A stretch of 64,000 nt of DNA from CAZSBB01 sp964605235 (GCA_964605235.1 CAZSBB010000027.1:1-64000), one strand, 5' to 3'. Positions 8,601 to 19,002 are shown, counted from the first letter of the stretch. The notes: generated by a model not told the origin, from the letters alone. Made by a program: numbers and translations.

Positions 8601-9443
8601 CAACGAGCCGGCAGCGCGAGCGCGGGGCACGGCGAATGGATTTCCACGTGGCGTGATTGGTCCGGTGAGTGCATGGCGGTCGCCGGCGTAGCCCGTCGCT
8701 GACGCTTCCGGCTCGTCAAGACAGGACGCCCAACGAGCCCGAAGCGTGAGCGAGGGGCTGGGCGCGGCATGACGCGCTGTCTCGATAATTGCCCCGGCGC
8801 GTGTGGCGGTGTGGCTTTCCAGCGTCCCGGCGCTGCTGGCGAGACCGTGGAATGAAACGACGCCCGGCGCGTAGCCCGTCGCTGACGATTCCGGCTCGTC
8901 AAGACAGGGCGCCCAACGAGCCCGAAGCGTGAGCGAGGGGCTGGGCGTGGCATGACGCGCTGTCTCGATAACTGTCCCGGCGCGTGTGGCGGCTTGTCTT
9001 TCCGGCGTCCCGGCGCTGCTGGCGAGACCGTGGAATGAAACGACGCCGGGCGCGTAGCCCGTCGCTCACGCTTCCGGCTCGTGAAGACAGGGCGCCTAAC
9101 GAGCCCGAAGCGTGAGCGAGGGGCTGGGCGTGGCATGACGCATGAACACGACGACCACCCGGCGCGTGTGGCGGTTCGGTTTTTTTGGCGTCCCGGCGCT
9201 GCTGGCGAGACCGTGGAATGAAACGACGCCCGGCGCGTAGCCNNNNNNNNNNNNNNNNNNNNNNNNNNNNNNNNNNNNNNNNNNNNNNNNNNNNNNNNNN
9301 NNNNNNNNNNNNNNNNNNNNNNNNNNNNNNNNNNNNNNNNNNGCGTCCCGGCGCTGCTGGCGAGACCGTGGAATGAAACGACGCCCGGCGCGTAGCCCGT
9401 CGCTGACGCTTCCGGCTCGTTAAGACAGGGCGCCCCACGAGCC
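8601..9443 (+). repeat. Tandem array of the 166-bp element (183-bp period)
   Basis: Element starts (ACGAGCCCGAAGCGTGAGC) fall at 8733, 8916 and 9099, exactly 183 bp apart: about 167 bp of element plus a 16-bp spacer (CAAGACAGGGCGCCCA). A diverged partial unit precedes from 8602, and a final left end (ACGAGCCGGCAGCG) is at 9437. Units differ by a few substitutions. The stretch 8577-9540 contains no gene; the arginine-rich frames crossing it are repeat artefacts. Confidence 0.85.
9243..9342. other. Assembly gap (100 N)
   Basis: Exactly 100 unknown bases inside the tandem array. With a 183-bp period, the distance between the unit start at 9099 and the terminal left end at 9437 predicts about 128 missing bases, or that plus whole units, so the N count is probably a placeholder. 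Confidence 0.95.
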
Positions 9444-9500
9444 GGCAGCGCGAGCGAGGGACAGGGCACGGCGTGGCCCACGGCGCGGCTGCGGGCTGCC

Positions 9501-9510
9501 TTGCTAGAAT
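9501..9510 (+). promoter_or_regulatory. Candidate extended -10 for lpxC-fabZ (TTGCTAGAAT)
   Basis: TG-C-TAGAAT fits the extended -10 form. The identical decamer occurs before the ABC permease at 12871-12880. It leaves a leader of about 24 nt that contains the ribosome site CAGGTGG before the ATG at 9541. Confidence 0.4.
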
Positions 9511-9540
9511 GGGGCCATCTCCCTCCTCAGGTGGAATTGG

Positions 9541-10851
9541 ATGGATTATCAGCAGACCATTGCTCAGGAAGCGACAGTGCGCGGGCGCGGCTTGTTCTCC
9601 GGCAAGGCGGTGCAGCTCACTTTCAAACCCGCCCCCGCCAACCATGGGGTGGTGTTTTGCCGAACCGATCTCGACGGCGCCCAGATTCCCGCCCGCATCG
9701 ACTACGTGATCCGTCAGGACCGGCGCACCGCGCTGCGGCACGGCGACGCGACCGTGGAAACCACCGAGCACTGTCTGAGCGCGCTGGCGGGGTTGGGCAT
9801 CGACAACGTGCTCGTTGAGATCGACGCCGCGGAGCTGCCCGCCGGCGACGGCAGCGCCATGCCGTTCCTCGAACCCTTGCAGCAGGCGGGCCTCAAAACC
9901 AGCGAGACGCCCCGGCATTACCTGACCGTGCGTGAGCCGGTGTGCCTGACCGAAGGCGATTCAATGGTCACCGCCCTGCCGTGCGACACCCCGTTCATGC
10001 AGGTGTTGTACGAGCTGGATTACGAGCAGCCGGACTGGAAGGGGCGGCAGTTGCGGGCGTTTGACCTGAGCAACGGGGAGTACGCCCACGAGATCGCCCC
10101 GGCGCGGACCTTTGTGCTCGAAAGCGAAGCCCGGCATCTGCGCGCCGGCGGGCTGGGCAAGCATCTCTCGGCGGAGGAGATTCTGGTCATCGGGCGCGAC
10201 GGCCCGCTGGGCGGCAATCGCTTCCGGTTCGAGGATGAGCCGGTGCGGCACAAGATCGTCGACCTGATCGGCGACCTGTATCTGGTGGGCATGCCCATCC
10301 GCGGCCGGATCCTCGCCCGCAAGAGTGGCCACGCGCTCAACCAGGCGCTGGCGCAGGCGCTGTTCGACCAGTACCACGCCGAGCGCCGCCGTCGGCAGTT
10401 GGTGCATGGCAAAGCCATCGACATCCGCCAGCTGGCGCGCATCCTGCCCCATCGCTATCCGATGCTGCTGGTGGATCGCGTGATTGAACTGGAAGAGGAC
10501 CGCCGGGCGGTGGGCGTCAAGAACGTCACCATCAACGAGCCGTTTTTTCAGGGCCATTATCCCGGCGCTCCGATCATGCCCGGCGTGCTGATCGTCGAAG
10601 CCATGGCGCAGCTCGCGGGCGTGCTGGTGGGTCAGAAGCTGGAAAACACCGGCAAACTCGCCGTGCTGCTGAGCCTGGATAAGGTCAAGCTGCGCCGGCC
10701 GGTCACCCCCGGCGATCAACTGATCCTCGAAGCCCGCACCATCCGCGTGCGCAAGCAACTGGCGCACATGGATTGCAAGGCGTACATCGGCGAAGACCTT
10801 GCCGCCGAAGCTGAAATCAAATTCATGCTGGTGGATGACGAACAGCAATGA
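9541..10851 (+). CDS. lpxC/fabZ: Fused UDP-3-O-acyl-N-acetylglucosamine deacetylase / 3-hydroxyacyl-ACP dehydratase
   Basis: A bifunctional lipid A and fatty acid enzyme of 436 aa. The LpxC part (about 1-280) has the zinc ligands His77 (TTEHCLSAL), His237 and Asp241 (RHKIVDLIGD), and the catalytic-type His264 (SGHALN). The FabZ part (about 292-436) has LPHRYPMLLVDRV and the catalytic pair His339/Glu353 in GHYPGAPIMPGVLIVEAMAQ. The fusion is known in Bacteroidota and parts of the PVC group. The ATG at 9541 follows CAGGTGG at good spacing. The stop overlaps the next start (ATGA). Confidence 0.96.
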   Translation: MDYQQTIAQEATVRGRGLFSGKAVQLTFKPAPANHGVVFCRTDLDGAQIPARIDYVIRQDRRTALRHGDATVETTEHCLSALAGLGIDNVLVEIDAAELPAGDGSAMPFLEPLQQAGLKTSETPRHYLTVREPVCLTEGDSMVTALPCDTPFMQVLYELDYEQPDWKGRQLRAFDLSNGEYAHEIAPARTFVLESEARHLRAGGLGKHLSAEEILVIGRDGPLGGNRFRFEDEPVRHKIVDLIGDLYLVGMPIRGRILARKSGHALNQALAQALFDQYHAERRRRQLVHGKAIDIRQLARILPHRYPMLLVDRVIELEEDRRAVGVKNVTINEPFFQGHYPGAPIMPGVLIVEAMAQLAGVLVGQKLENTGKLAVLLSLDKVKLRRPVTPGDQLILEARTIRVRKQLAHMDCKAYIGEDLAAEAEIKFMLVDDEQQ

Positions 10852-11333
10852 GCAAAACCACCCCCCGCCCCCGGCCCCGGAAAGTGGATCAACGTGACCA
10901 GTGCGCTGGAGGTGCTGTTGATGACATGCGCGGGGCGCACCCGCCGACTCGCGTCGGCGGCTCGGAGCGCAGCGGGCGCGGTAAGGCCAACGATCGTTTC
11001 AGAGGGGATATCCTCGCCGGGCGGCTGGTCGACGGCATGAACTTCCACCAGCGCGTCTGGGCACTGACCGCCCGCATCCCGCGCGGCCAGGTCACCACCT
11101 ACGGCCGAATCGCCGCCGCCCTGGGCAGTCGCGGCAGCCGGGCGGTGGGGCAGGCGCTCAATCGCAATCCCTACGCCCCGCAGGTGCCGTGTCATCGCGT
11201 GGTCGGCAGCGACGGCAGCCTGACCGGTTTCGCCTCCGGGCTCGCGAAAAAACAGCAGATCCTCACCCGCGAAAAGGTTCCCCTGACCCCGGCGGGCAAG
11301 GTCGATCTGACCCGCGCGGGCTTTGACTTTTAA
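10848..11333 (+). CDS. Methylated-DNA-cysteine methyltransferase-type protein with a repeat-derived N-terminus
   Basis: The C-terminal 98 residues (from Met64, nt 11037) form a complete MGMT/Ogt DNA-binding domain: MNFHQRVWALTARIPRGQV, GSRAVGQALNRNPYAP, PCHRV with Cys115 present, and SLTGFASG. It may repair O6-alkylguanine in DNA; the usual N-terminal MGMT domain is absent, as in alkyltransferase-like and MGMT-CH-only proteins, but the acceptor Cys is kept. The first 63 residues look non-native and contain an in-frame copy (10938-10966) of a GC-rich repeat found at 24084-24162. Translation may start at 10848 (ATGA overlap with lpxC/fabZ) or at 11037. Confidence 0.75.
   Translation: MSKTTPRPRPRKVDQRDQCAGGAVDDMRGAHPPTRVGGSERSGRGKANDRFRGDILAGRLVDGMNFHQRVWALTARIPRGQVTTYGRIAAALGSRGSRAVGQALNRNPYAPQVPCHRVVGSDGSLTGFASGLAKKQQILTREKVPLTPAGKVDLTRAGFDF
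10938..10966 (+). repeat. 29-bp GC-rich repeat inside the alkyltransferase gene
   Basis: CACCCGCCGACTCGCGTCGG followed by CGGCTCGGA. The same word, with two changes, is at 24084-24112 and a related inverted copy at 24134-24162. Here it is read in frame as HPPTRVGGSE. Confidence 0.6.
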
Positions 11334-11349
11334 GTTCTTGGCATAGAAT
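11323..11349 (+). promoter_or_regulatory. Candidate promoter TTGACT-15-TAGAAT
   Basis: TTGACT (11323-11328), inside the last codons of the alkyltransferase gene, and TAGAAT (11344-11349) are 15 bp apart and precede the kinase-like gene. Confidence 0.35.
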
Positions 11350-11363
11350 CGGATCGTCGGTCC

Positions 11364-12860
11364 GTGCTCCAGCGGGCACGCCCCGGCTCCCGGCACGCCG
11401 ATTTATCGGACGTCCTGGCCCGCAAAAACTCCCCCAATTACGCGCTTTTTTCCACAAACACACTGTTCCCCGACGCCGGTTTACTCGAAGATAATGGCGG
11501 AGGTCAGGTGGAAAGCTCTCTGGGTCAACTCGACCGCAACACTGCGCCTGTGCTGACCGCTGGGGGTGGCGACATCTCACTCGCCACGCCCGTCGATCCG
11601 CTCATCCGCAAGTTCCAGCAGCACGCCCTGCGCCAGGACGCCGAGTACCTGCGCTACGGCGCTGAGGACACCCCTGCCGCCCATCAGACCAACTATCACT
11701 TCGCCACCACCGGCCACCCCTGCAAACCCGACCAGATTTTCGACCTGCTCCGCTGGGGCGGCTTGTTCGTCTATGTCACCCGCAATGCCCGCGAAGCCGC
11801 CACCCTGCAGGAAGCCTTCGACGACCGCGGCGGCTTCAGCCTCGAAACCCGCGCCGGGCAGGTCCGCCTCCCCTGGCTGGGCATGAAGCTCCCGGGCCTG
11901 TCCACCAAGCTGTACTACTTCACCGCCCGCAAGGTCATGCTCATTCCGCCGGGCGCCACCACCGACCGCTTCACCTATGCCGTGCAACTGGCGCGGCATG
12001 CCCAGGCGGAATCCGGCTACACCGTCAAAAAAGAAGTGCCCACGCTGGAAAACGTGGCGTGGCGGCTCAAGGAAAAGCACCCCACCCTCGATGACCGCGT
12101 CCTCGCCAAGCGCGCTGCGAAACTTGTCGACAGCGTGTTCCCGGTCTTCCTGACCCGCGAAGCCGCCATCCTCAAAATCCTGCAACGCGACATGCCCGCC
12201 GGCTACGCCAACCGCGTCCCCCGCGTCGTGCAGATCGAAAAGGACGACCGCGGCTTCATCCGCTGCCTCCACCTCAACTGGCTGCGCATGAGCGGCCCGG
12301 CGCTCAGCCAGCTCGAGTTCGCCAAGCAGTCCGCCGACCTCCTCCGCGTGCTGCACGACAAAGGCGGCATGATCCACCTCGACCTGCGCCTGGACAACTT
12401 CGTCATCAGCGACGGCCAGGTCGGCTTCGTGGACTTCGGCTCGGCGGTGCGCGTCGGCGAAAACCTCCGTGAAAGCCCACTGCTCACCTCCCTGTTCGAT
12501 GAAATGATGCGCACCAGCCAGATCCAACGCCTGCTGGGCAAGTGGAAGGAGACCGGCCGGGTCACCAGCCGCATCATCTCCGACCAGCATCACAAGGTCG
12601 ACAAGGCGATCGACTTCTTCTACCTCGCCGTGCAGATGAACCGCCCGCACTACAACCCCGAGTTCAAGGGCCTGGTCCGCTTCGACAAGGACAGCCAGGA
12701 AGCCCTGCTCATCAGCCAGCTCACCGGCGCCATCCTGCGCCCGACCGATCCCTGCAACAGCCCCTTCCGCAGCGCCGCCGACATCCTCTCCGGGTTGATT
12801 CAGGTCGAACGCAGCCTGGCTGGCGACGGCGAAGCGTCGCCCCAGCGGATGGCGGGTTGA
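11364..12860 (+). CDS. Kinase-fold protein, WaaP/Kdo-kinase-like candidate
   Basis: A 498-aa protein. Its C-terminal half carries kinase catalytic wording: HLDLRLDN at 338-345 and the DFG triad at 357-359, with a preceding AKQSADLLRVLHDKGGM helix, as in small lipopolysaccharide-type and choline/RIO-like kinases. Residues of about 105-230 are a separate domain I do not recognise (FDLLRWGGLFVYVTRNAREA). It lies directly before a Wzm/Wzt exporter, so phosphorylating a lipid A core or glycan is plausible but unproven. The start is uncertain: GTG at 11364, 14 nt after a TAGAAT box, with in-frame GTGs at 11508 and 11550. Confidence 0.6.
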   Translation: MLQRARPGSRHADLSDVLARKNSPNYALFSTNTLFPDAGLLEDNGGGQVESSLGQLDRNTAPVLTAGGGDISLATPVDPLIRKFQQHALRQDAEYLRYGAEDTPAAHQTNYHFATTGHPCKPDQIFDLLRWGGLFVYVTRNAREAATLQEAFDDRGGFSLETRAGQVRLPWLGMKLPGLSTKLYYFTARKVMLIPPGATTDRFTYAVQLARHAQAESGYTVKKEVPTLENVAWRLKEKHPTLDDRVLAKRAAKLVDSVFPVFLTREAAILKILQRDMPAGYANRVPRVVQIEKDDRGFIRCLHLNWLRMSGPALSQLEFAKQSADLLRVLHDKGGMIHLDLRLDNFVISDGQVGFVDFGSAVRVGENLRESPLLTSLFDEMMRTSQIQRLLGKWKETGRVTSRIISDQHHKVDKAIDFFYLAVQMNRPHYNPEFKGLVRFDKDSQEALLISQLTGAILRPTDPCNSPFRSAADILSGLIQVERSLAGDGEASPQRMAG

Positions 12861-12870
12861 TCCCACTCAA

Positions 12871-12880
12871 TTGCTAGAAT
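12871..12880 (+). promoter_or_regulatory. Candidate extended -10 for the Wzm/Wzt pair (TTGCTAGAAT)
   Basis: Identical to the decamer before lpxC-fabZ (9501-9510). It sits 52 nt before the chosen ATG at 12933. Confidence 0.4.
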
Positions 12881-12932
12881 GCGCCGGTCCACTCTCGGTG
12901 GCTTGCCCTTTCCTTGTTCACCAGGCGCCCGC

Positions 12933-13772
<840 letters not shown>

Positions 13773-13775
13773 CTG

Positions 13776-15041
13776 ATGAACGCGATGGCCCTGCGGGCGG
13801 ACAACCTGTGCAAACGCTTCCACCTGGGCACTCGGGCGCCGTACCATCGCTTTTCCGAATTGCTCACCGGCCTGCCGCGCGCCCTGGCGCGAAAGCTGGC
13901 TGGCGGCGGCAGTCAGACGCACGCCGCTGCCGATGCCGGTGCCGACTTCTGGGCGCTGCGGGATGTGAGCTTCGAGGTCGCCCCCGGTGAAGTGCTGGGG
14001 GTCATCGGCCGCAACGGCGCCGGCAAGAGCACGCTGCTCAAAGTGCTCGCCCGCATCACCGAACCCACCACCGGGCAGGCGGAAGTCTACGGGCGCGTCG
14101 GCTCGCTGCTGGAAGTCGGCACCGGGTTCCACCCCGAGCTGACCGGCCGGGAAAACATCTTCCTCAACGGCGCGGTGCTGGGCATGTCCCGCGCCCAGGT
14201 GCGGAAAAACTTCGACGCCATCGTCGCCTTCGCCGAGGTCGAGCGCTTCCTGGACACGCCGGTCAAGCATTACTCCAGCGGCATGTACATGCGCCTGGCG
14301 TTTGCCGTCGCAGCCCATCTGGAGCCGGATATTCTGCTGATCGACGAAGTGCTGGCGGTGGGGGACAGTGCCTTTCAACGCAAATGTCTGGGCAAGATGA
14401 ATGAAGTCGCCCAAGGCGGCCGAACCGTGCTGTTCGTCAGCCACAACATGAGCGCGGTGCGGCAACTCTGCCAGCGCGCGTTGTTGCTCGAGGGCGGGCG
14501 CGTCGCGGCTTGTGGCCCGGTGGATCAGGTGCTTGAACGCTACGCCACCGCGCAGGCGCTCAGTGCTTACGAATGGCGGCGCGATGAAAGTCAGCCCGCG
14601 CCGCAGCGCCCGCACTTTCGCCGGGTGTTTGTGTGTGATGAGACGGGCGCGCCAGCCACCTGCGTGAACACCGCCGACCCGCTGCGGCTGACGATTGAGC
14701 TGGCGACCCCGCGCGCCCAGCCGGGCCTGTGCATCGCCTGCGTGCTGTGCAATGAGTTTGGCCACGCCCTGGTGGCGACAGGCAACTTCGACAGCGACGC
14801 CAAGGTCCCGGAAGCACCGGGGGTTTACCGCACCACGCTCAGCTATCCGCCCGAACTGCTCATGCCCAAACGCTACACGCTGATGCTGACCATTTATGAC
14901 CTGAAGCAGCGGCATGATCACCTGGAAAACCCGCTGGTGATCTACGCCGAGCCGGCGCCCATTTCGCCCGACAAAGCGCCCACCGGCCGGATGGGCGACC
15001 TGCGTCAGCCCTGCCACTGGGCGGCATTTACGCCCGTGTGA
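13776..15041 (+). CDS. ABC transporter ATPase for polysaccharide export with a C-terminal Wzt-type domain
   Basis: A 421-aa protein. Walker A GRNGAGKST is at 78-86, the signature is YSSGM, and Walker B ILLIDEVLAVGD is near 186-197, followed by the switch histidine in VLFVSHNMS. After about residue 260, a beta-rich domain of about 150 aa (FRRVFVCDETGAPATCVNTA, FGHALVATGNFDSD) matches the carbohydrate-binding Wzt C domain that selects modified glycan ends. The length is normal for Wzt. With the adjacent Wzm-like permease it makes a complete exporter. The glycan synthesis genes are not in the window. Confidence 0.93.
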   Translation: MNAMALRADNLCKRFHLGTRAPYHRFSELLTGLPRALARKLAGGGSQTHAAADAGADFWALRDVSFEVAPGEVLGVIGRNGAGKSTLLKVLARITEPTTGQAEVYGRVGSLLEVGTGFHPELTGRENIFLNGAVLGMSRAQVRKNFDAIVAFAEVERFLDTPVKHYSSGMYMRLAFAVAAHLEPDILLIDEVLAVGDSAFQRKCLGKMNEVAQGGRTVLFVSHNMSAVRQLCQRALLLEGGRVAACGPVDQVLERYATAQALSAYEWRRDESQPAPQRPHFRRVFVCDETGAPATCVNTADPLRLTIELATPRAQPGLCIACVLCNEFGHALVATGNFDSDAKVPEAPGVYRTTLSYPPELLMPKRYTLMLTIYDLKQRHDHLENPLVIYAEPAPISPDKAPTGRMGDLRQPCHWAAFTPV

Positions 15042-15051
15042 GCCGGGGGGG

Positions 15052-15105
15052 CAAGAAAGGGGATAAGTACATTTTTACAAATAAATGTACTTATCCCCTT
15101 TCTTG
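15052..15105. repeat. Perfect 23-bp inverted repeat (hairpin A) between wzt and ettA
   Basis: Arms 15052-15074 and 15083-15105 are perfectly complementary around an 8-nt loop. The core is GGGGATAAGTACATT, shared with the hairpin at 16873-16955. It could act as a bidirectional terminator or be a small palindromic mobile-element relic. Confidence 0.85.
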
Positions 15106-15137
15106 TCCCCGCGCCGTGACTTTTCCAGCTTTCTCGT

Positions 15138-15143
15138 CATAAT
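15138..15143 (+). promoter_or_regulatory. Candidate -10 (CATAAT) close to the ettA start
   Basis: CATAAT ends 9 nt before the ATG at 15153, implying a very short leader. No Shine-Dalgarno sequence is seen. Confidence 0.3.
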
Positions 15144-15152
15144 GCCCGCCCT

Positions 15153-16835
<1,683 letters not shown>

Positions 16836-16872
16836 GCCGGGTCGGGCGCGCTGCGGGTCCGGGACAATCAGA

Positions 16873-16955
16873 CGGAAAGGGGGAGAAAAAAGGGGATAAG
16901 TACATTATTTTGCATCATAATAATGTACTTATCCCCTTTTTTCTCCCCCTTTCCG
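16873..16955. repeat. 37-bp perfect inverted repeat (hairpin B) downstream of ettA
   Basis: Arms 16873-16909 and 16919-16955 pair perfectly around a 9-nt loop. The core AAAGGGGATAAGTACATT matches hairpin A (15052-15105), but the outer arm (GGAAAGGGGGAGAA) is unique. It lies in the 194-nt spacer before the arsR-type gene. Confidence 0.88.
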
Positions 16956-16995
16956 CCCAGCGTTGGCATTCGCCGGCGAACCACACTTCCGGTGC

Positions 16996-17023
16996 TTGAC
17001 ATATCATGATTTCATGATATATT
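16996..17023 (+). promoter_or_regulatory. Promoter TTGACA-16-TATATT for the ArsR-family gene
   Basis: A near-consensus -35 (16996-17001) and -10 (17018-17023) with 16-bp spacing; the ATG follows 6 nt after the -10, so the mRNA is probably leaderless. The operator at 17001-17020 lies between the two boxes. Confidence 0.75.
17001..17020. promoter_or_regulatory. Operator 1: palindrome ATATCATGA-TT-TCATGATAT
   Basis: A perfect 9-bp inverted repeat with a 2-bp centre, equivalent to TCATGA-N2-TCATGA. It occupies the spacer of the arsR-type promoter, a position where binding would block RNA polymerase. The same TCATGA-N2-TCATGA layout recurs at 17487-17500. Confidence 0.75.
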
Positions 17024-17029
17024 TAGGTC

Positions 17030-17410
17030 ATGGCTCGACCCACGCCCACCCCGGCGCTGCATGACGACACCCTGGAGCAGGCCGCCAAGGTGCTCAAGGT
17101 GCTCGCCCATCCGCAGCGGCTGCGGATGGTGGAAATGCTCGGCCGGGAGGCGATCAGCGTGGGTGAACTGGCGCAGCGGCTGGACCTCGCCCCCGCGGCG
17201 GTCAGCCAGCACTTAAACCGCATGGAAGCCCACGGCATCCTGGCGGGCGAACGGGTCAACCGGCAGGTCATCTACCGCGTGGTCAACCCCAACGCCCGCT
17301 TCCTGATTGAATGCCTCACCCGCCACGGCGACGGCCGCCCCCCCCGGAACAGCTCCCGGACCCCCCGTCCCCGGAATGGGGCCAAGCCGGCCGCCGGTTC
17401 GTCGTCCTGA
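17030..17410 (+). CDS. ArsR-family transcriptional repressor
   Basis: A 126-aa winged-helix regulator. The ArsR fold is clear from VLKVLAHPQRLRMVEML, ISVGELAQRLDLAPAAVSQH (recognition helix) and HGILAGERVNRQVIYRV (wing). Only one cysteine is seen, near residue 96 (IECLTRH), so classical Cys-cluster metal sensing and the two-cysteine sensing of BigR/SqrR are not obvious. The C-terminal 30 residues are Pro/Arg-rich and probably disordered. Overlap of operator 1 with its promoter suggests autorepression, and the neighbouring YeeE/YedE genes suggest a sulfur-linked signal. Confidence 0.88.
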   Translation: MARPTPTPALHDDTLEQAAKVLKVLAHPQRLRMVEMLGREAISVGELAQRLDLAPAAVSQHLNRMEAHGILAGERVNRQVIYRVVNPNARFLIECLTRHGDGRPPRNSSRTPRPRNGAKPAAGSSS

Positions 17411-17486
17411 TCCCGCCTCAGCGTGTGCACCCGCCGCGCGGCCCGACACCCCGCGCGGCTGACGAGTTGGTTGATATGTCAAAGTT

Positions 17487-17500
17487 TCATGAGGTCATGA
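17487..17500. promoter_or_regulatory. Operator 2: TCATGA-GG-TCATGA upstream of the YeeE gene
   Basis: Same half-site and spacing as operator 1 (17004-17017), 39 nt before the ATG at 17539. This suggests that the ArsR-type repressor also controls the transporter pair. Confidence 0.65.
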
Positions 17501-17538
17501 CTGTTTTGGGAATGAACCTCCCGGAAAGGAACCTGGTC

Positions 17539-18087
17539 ATGAACAACCCCGTCCGACGCGGTCGCTGGTCCCCCTATGTGGTGGGGGCGGGCATCGGCAT
17601 GTTGAGCTGGCTCACCTTCGGGCTGATGCACAAAGCCCTGGGCACCAGCACCACCTTCGTCACCGTGGCGGGCTTGCTCGAATCGCTGGTGTCCCTCGAG
17701 CATGTCAAAGCCAATGACTACTACGCCAAGCTGCTGGTCAAAAGCCCCGCCATCGACTGGCAGTTCATGCTGGTGGTCGGCCTGGTGATCGGCGCGTTCA
17801 TCTCCAGCAAACTCGGCGGCACCTATCAGGTCGAGCGCGTGCCCAGCCTGTGGGCGGCGCGCTTTGGCCCCAGCAAACTCGTCCGCGCTCTGGGTGCGTT
17901 CCTGGGCGGCGTGCTGGTGCTCTTTGGCGCGCGGCTGGCGGGCGGCTGCACCTCGGGCCACGGCATCAGCGGGGGTTTGCAGATGGCGGTGAGCAGTTGG
18001 ACCTTCTTCGCCAGTTTCTTCGCGGCGGGCCTGGCGACGGCCTTCATCGTTTACGGAAAGGCGGGACGCAATCATGTTCAATCCTGA
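17539..18087 (+). CDS. YeeE/YedE-family membrane protein, first of a pair
   Basis: A 182-aa integral membrane protein, half-size compared with full-length YeeE. Hydrophobic helices are separated by a loop, and the family signature GARLAGGCTSGHGISG is present with its conserved Cys. YeeE-type proteins import thiosulfate or related sulfur compounds, and split pairs next to ArsR/BigR-type repressors are known. The ATG at 17539 follows GGAAAGGA at 8 nt; the longer frame back to 17311 overlaps the repressor gene. It overlaps the next gene by 14 nt. Confidence 0.9.
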   Translation: MNNPVRRGRWSPYVVGAGIGMLSWLTFGLMHKALGTSTTFVTVAGLLESLVSLEHVKANDYYAKLLVKSPAIDWQFMLVVGLVIGAFISSKLGGTYQVERVPSLWAARFGPSKLVRALGAFLGGVLVLFGARLAGGCTSGHGISGGLQMAVSSWTFFASFFAAGLATAFIVYGKAGRNHVQS

Positions 18088-18643
18088 ACTCTTCACCTTT
18101 GATTCACCGCTGAATCTCGCCTACGGGCTGGTTGCCGGCCTCGTGTTCGGCTTCCTGCTCCAGCGCGGCGCGGTGACGCGCTTTCACGTCATCGTCGGGC
18201 AATTCCTCTGGCGCGATCACACGGTCCTGCGCACCATGCTCACGGCGGTGGCGGTCGGAGCCGTGGGTGTGTGGGCGGTGCATCTGCTGTTTGATGCTCC
18301 GCTGCACATCAAGAACGCCACGCTGTGGGGCAACGCGCTCGGCGGGCTGATCTTCGGCATCGGCATGGCGATCCTGGGCTACTGTCCGGGCACCGGCGTG
18401 GCGGCGCTGGGCGATGGCTCGCGTCACGCCTGGCCGGGCGTGCTGGGCATGCTGGTGGGCGCAGCCGTGTACGCCGAGCTGCACGCCAAGCTGTCGTCTT
18501 GTCTGCTCAAGCCGGTGGATCTGGGCAAGGTGACTTTTGCCGACCTGACCCACCTCAATCACTGGTGGTTCGTGCTGGGCGTCGTCGTGCTGGCGATCGT
18601 GGTGCTGCGGCTGCTGCATGGCCGGGGCGTGAAGGCCGCGTGA
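18074..18643 (+). CDS. YeeE/YedE-family membrane protein, second of a pair
   Basis: A 189-aa membrane protein with four to five hydrophobic helices and the second-half signature GYCPGTGVAALGDG, again with a conserved Cys. It begins inside the upstream gene (14-nt overlap), so the two are translated together and probably form one channel for a sulfur compound. The start MFNPELFTFDSPLNLAYG is typical of the family. Confidence 0.9.
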   Translation: MFNPELFTFDSPLNLAYGLVAGLVFGFLLQRGAVTRFHVIVGQFLWRDHTVLRTMLTAVAVGAVGVWAVHLLFDAPLHIKNATLWGNALGGLIFGIGMAILGYCPGTGVAALGDGSRHAWPGVLGMLVGAAVYAELHAKLSSCLLKPVDLGKVTFADLTHLNHWWFVLGVVVLAIVVLRLLHGRGVKAA

Positions 18644-18658
18644 GGTTGGTTGTAATGA

Positions 18659-18824
18659 ACGAGCCGGAAGCGTGAGCGACGGGCTACGCGCTCGGCGTTG
18701 TTTCATTCCACATATTCACCCACAGCGTCCGGACGCCGACAAGCCAGACCGTGACCCGCAACAGGTGGTTCCTGAAACGGTGCGTCAGGCCACGCCCTAC
18801 CCCTCGCTGACGCTTCGGGCTCGT
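18659..18824 (-). repeat. Dispersed 166-bp element, inverted copy
   Basis: A full-length 166-bp copy in the opposite orientation, starting ACGAGCCGGAAGCGTGAGC and ending TTCGGGCTCGT, closest to the copies at 44-378. A further isolated end (TGCTTCGGGCTCGT) follows at about 18842-18858. It occupies most of the gene-free stretch 18644-19002. Confidence 0.75.
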
Positions 18825-19002
18825 GGGGCGTTTTGCCTTGTGATGCTTCGGGCTCGTCGGCTTTCTGCAGGTCCGGGCTGGCCGGACACGATTCATCGCT
18901 GTGCGCCCCACCGGGCCGGCCGCGCTGTTTTTCAGTTGACGTTGCCCGGCGATTGCCGGAACATGCGCGAGACCTTCACGCACTCTGCGGGGGCCTGTTC
19001 GC

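Noticed and set aside
8601..9443. Possible CRISPR array
   Set aside because: The period is 183 bp with a 166-bp conserved unit and near-constant 16-bp spacers; CRISPR repeats are 24-48 bp with unique spacers, and no cas genes are present.
17030..18643. Arsenic-resistance operon
   Set aside because: The regulator is ArsR-fold, but the downstream genes are YeeE/YedE sulfur-type channels, and no arsB/arsC-like gene is seen.
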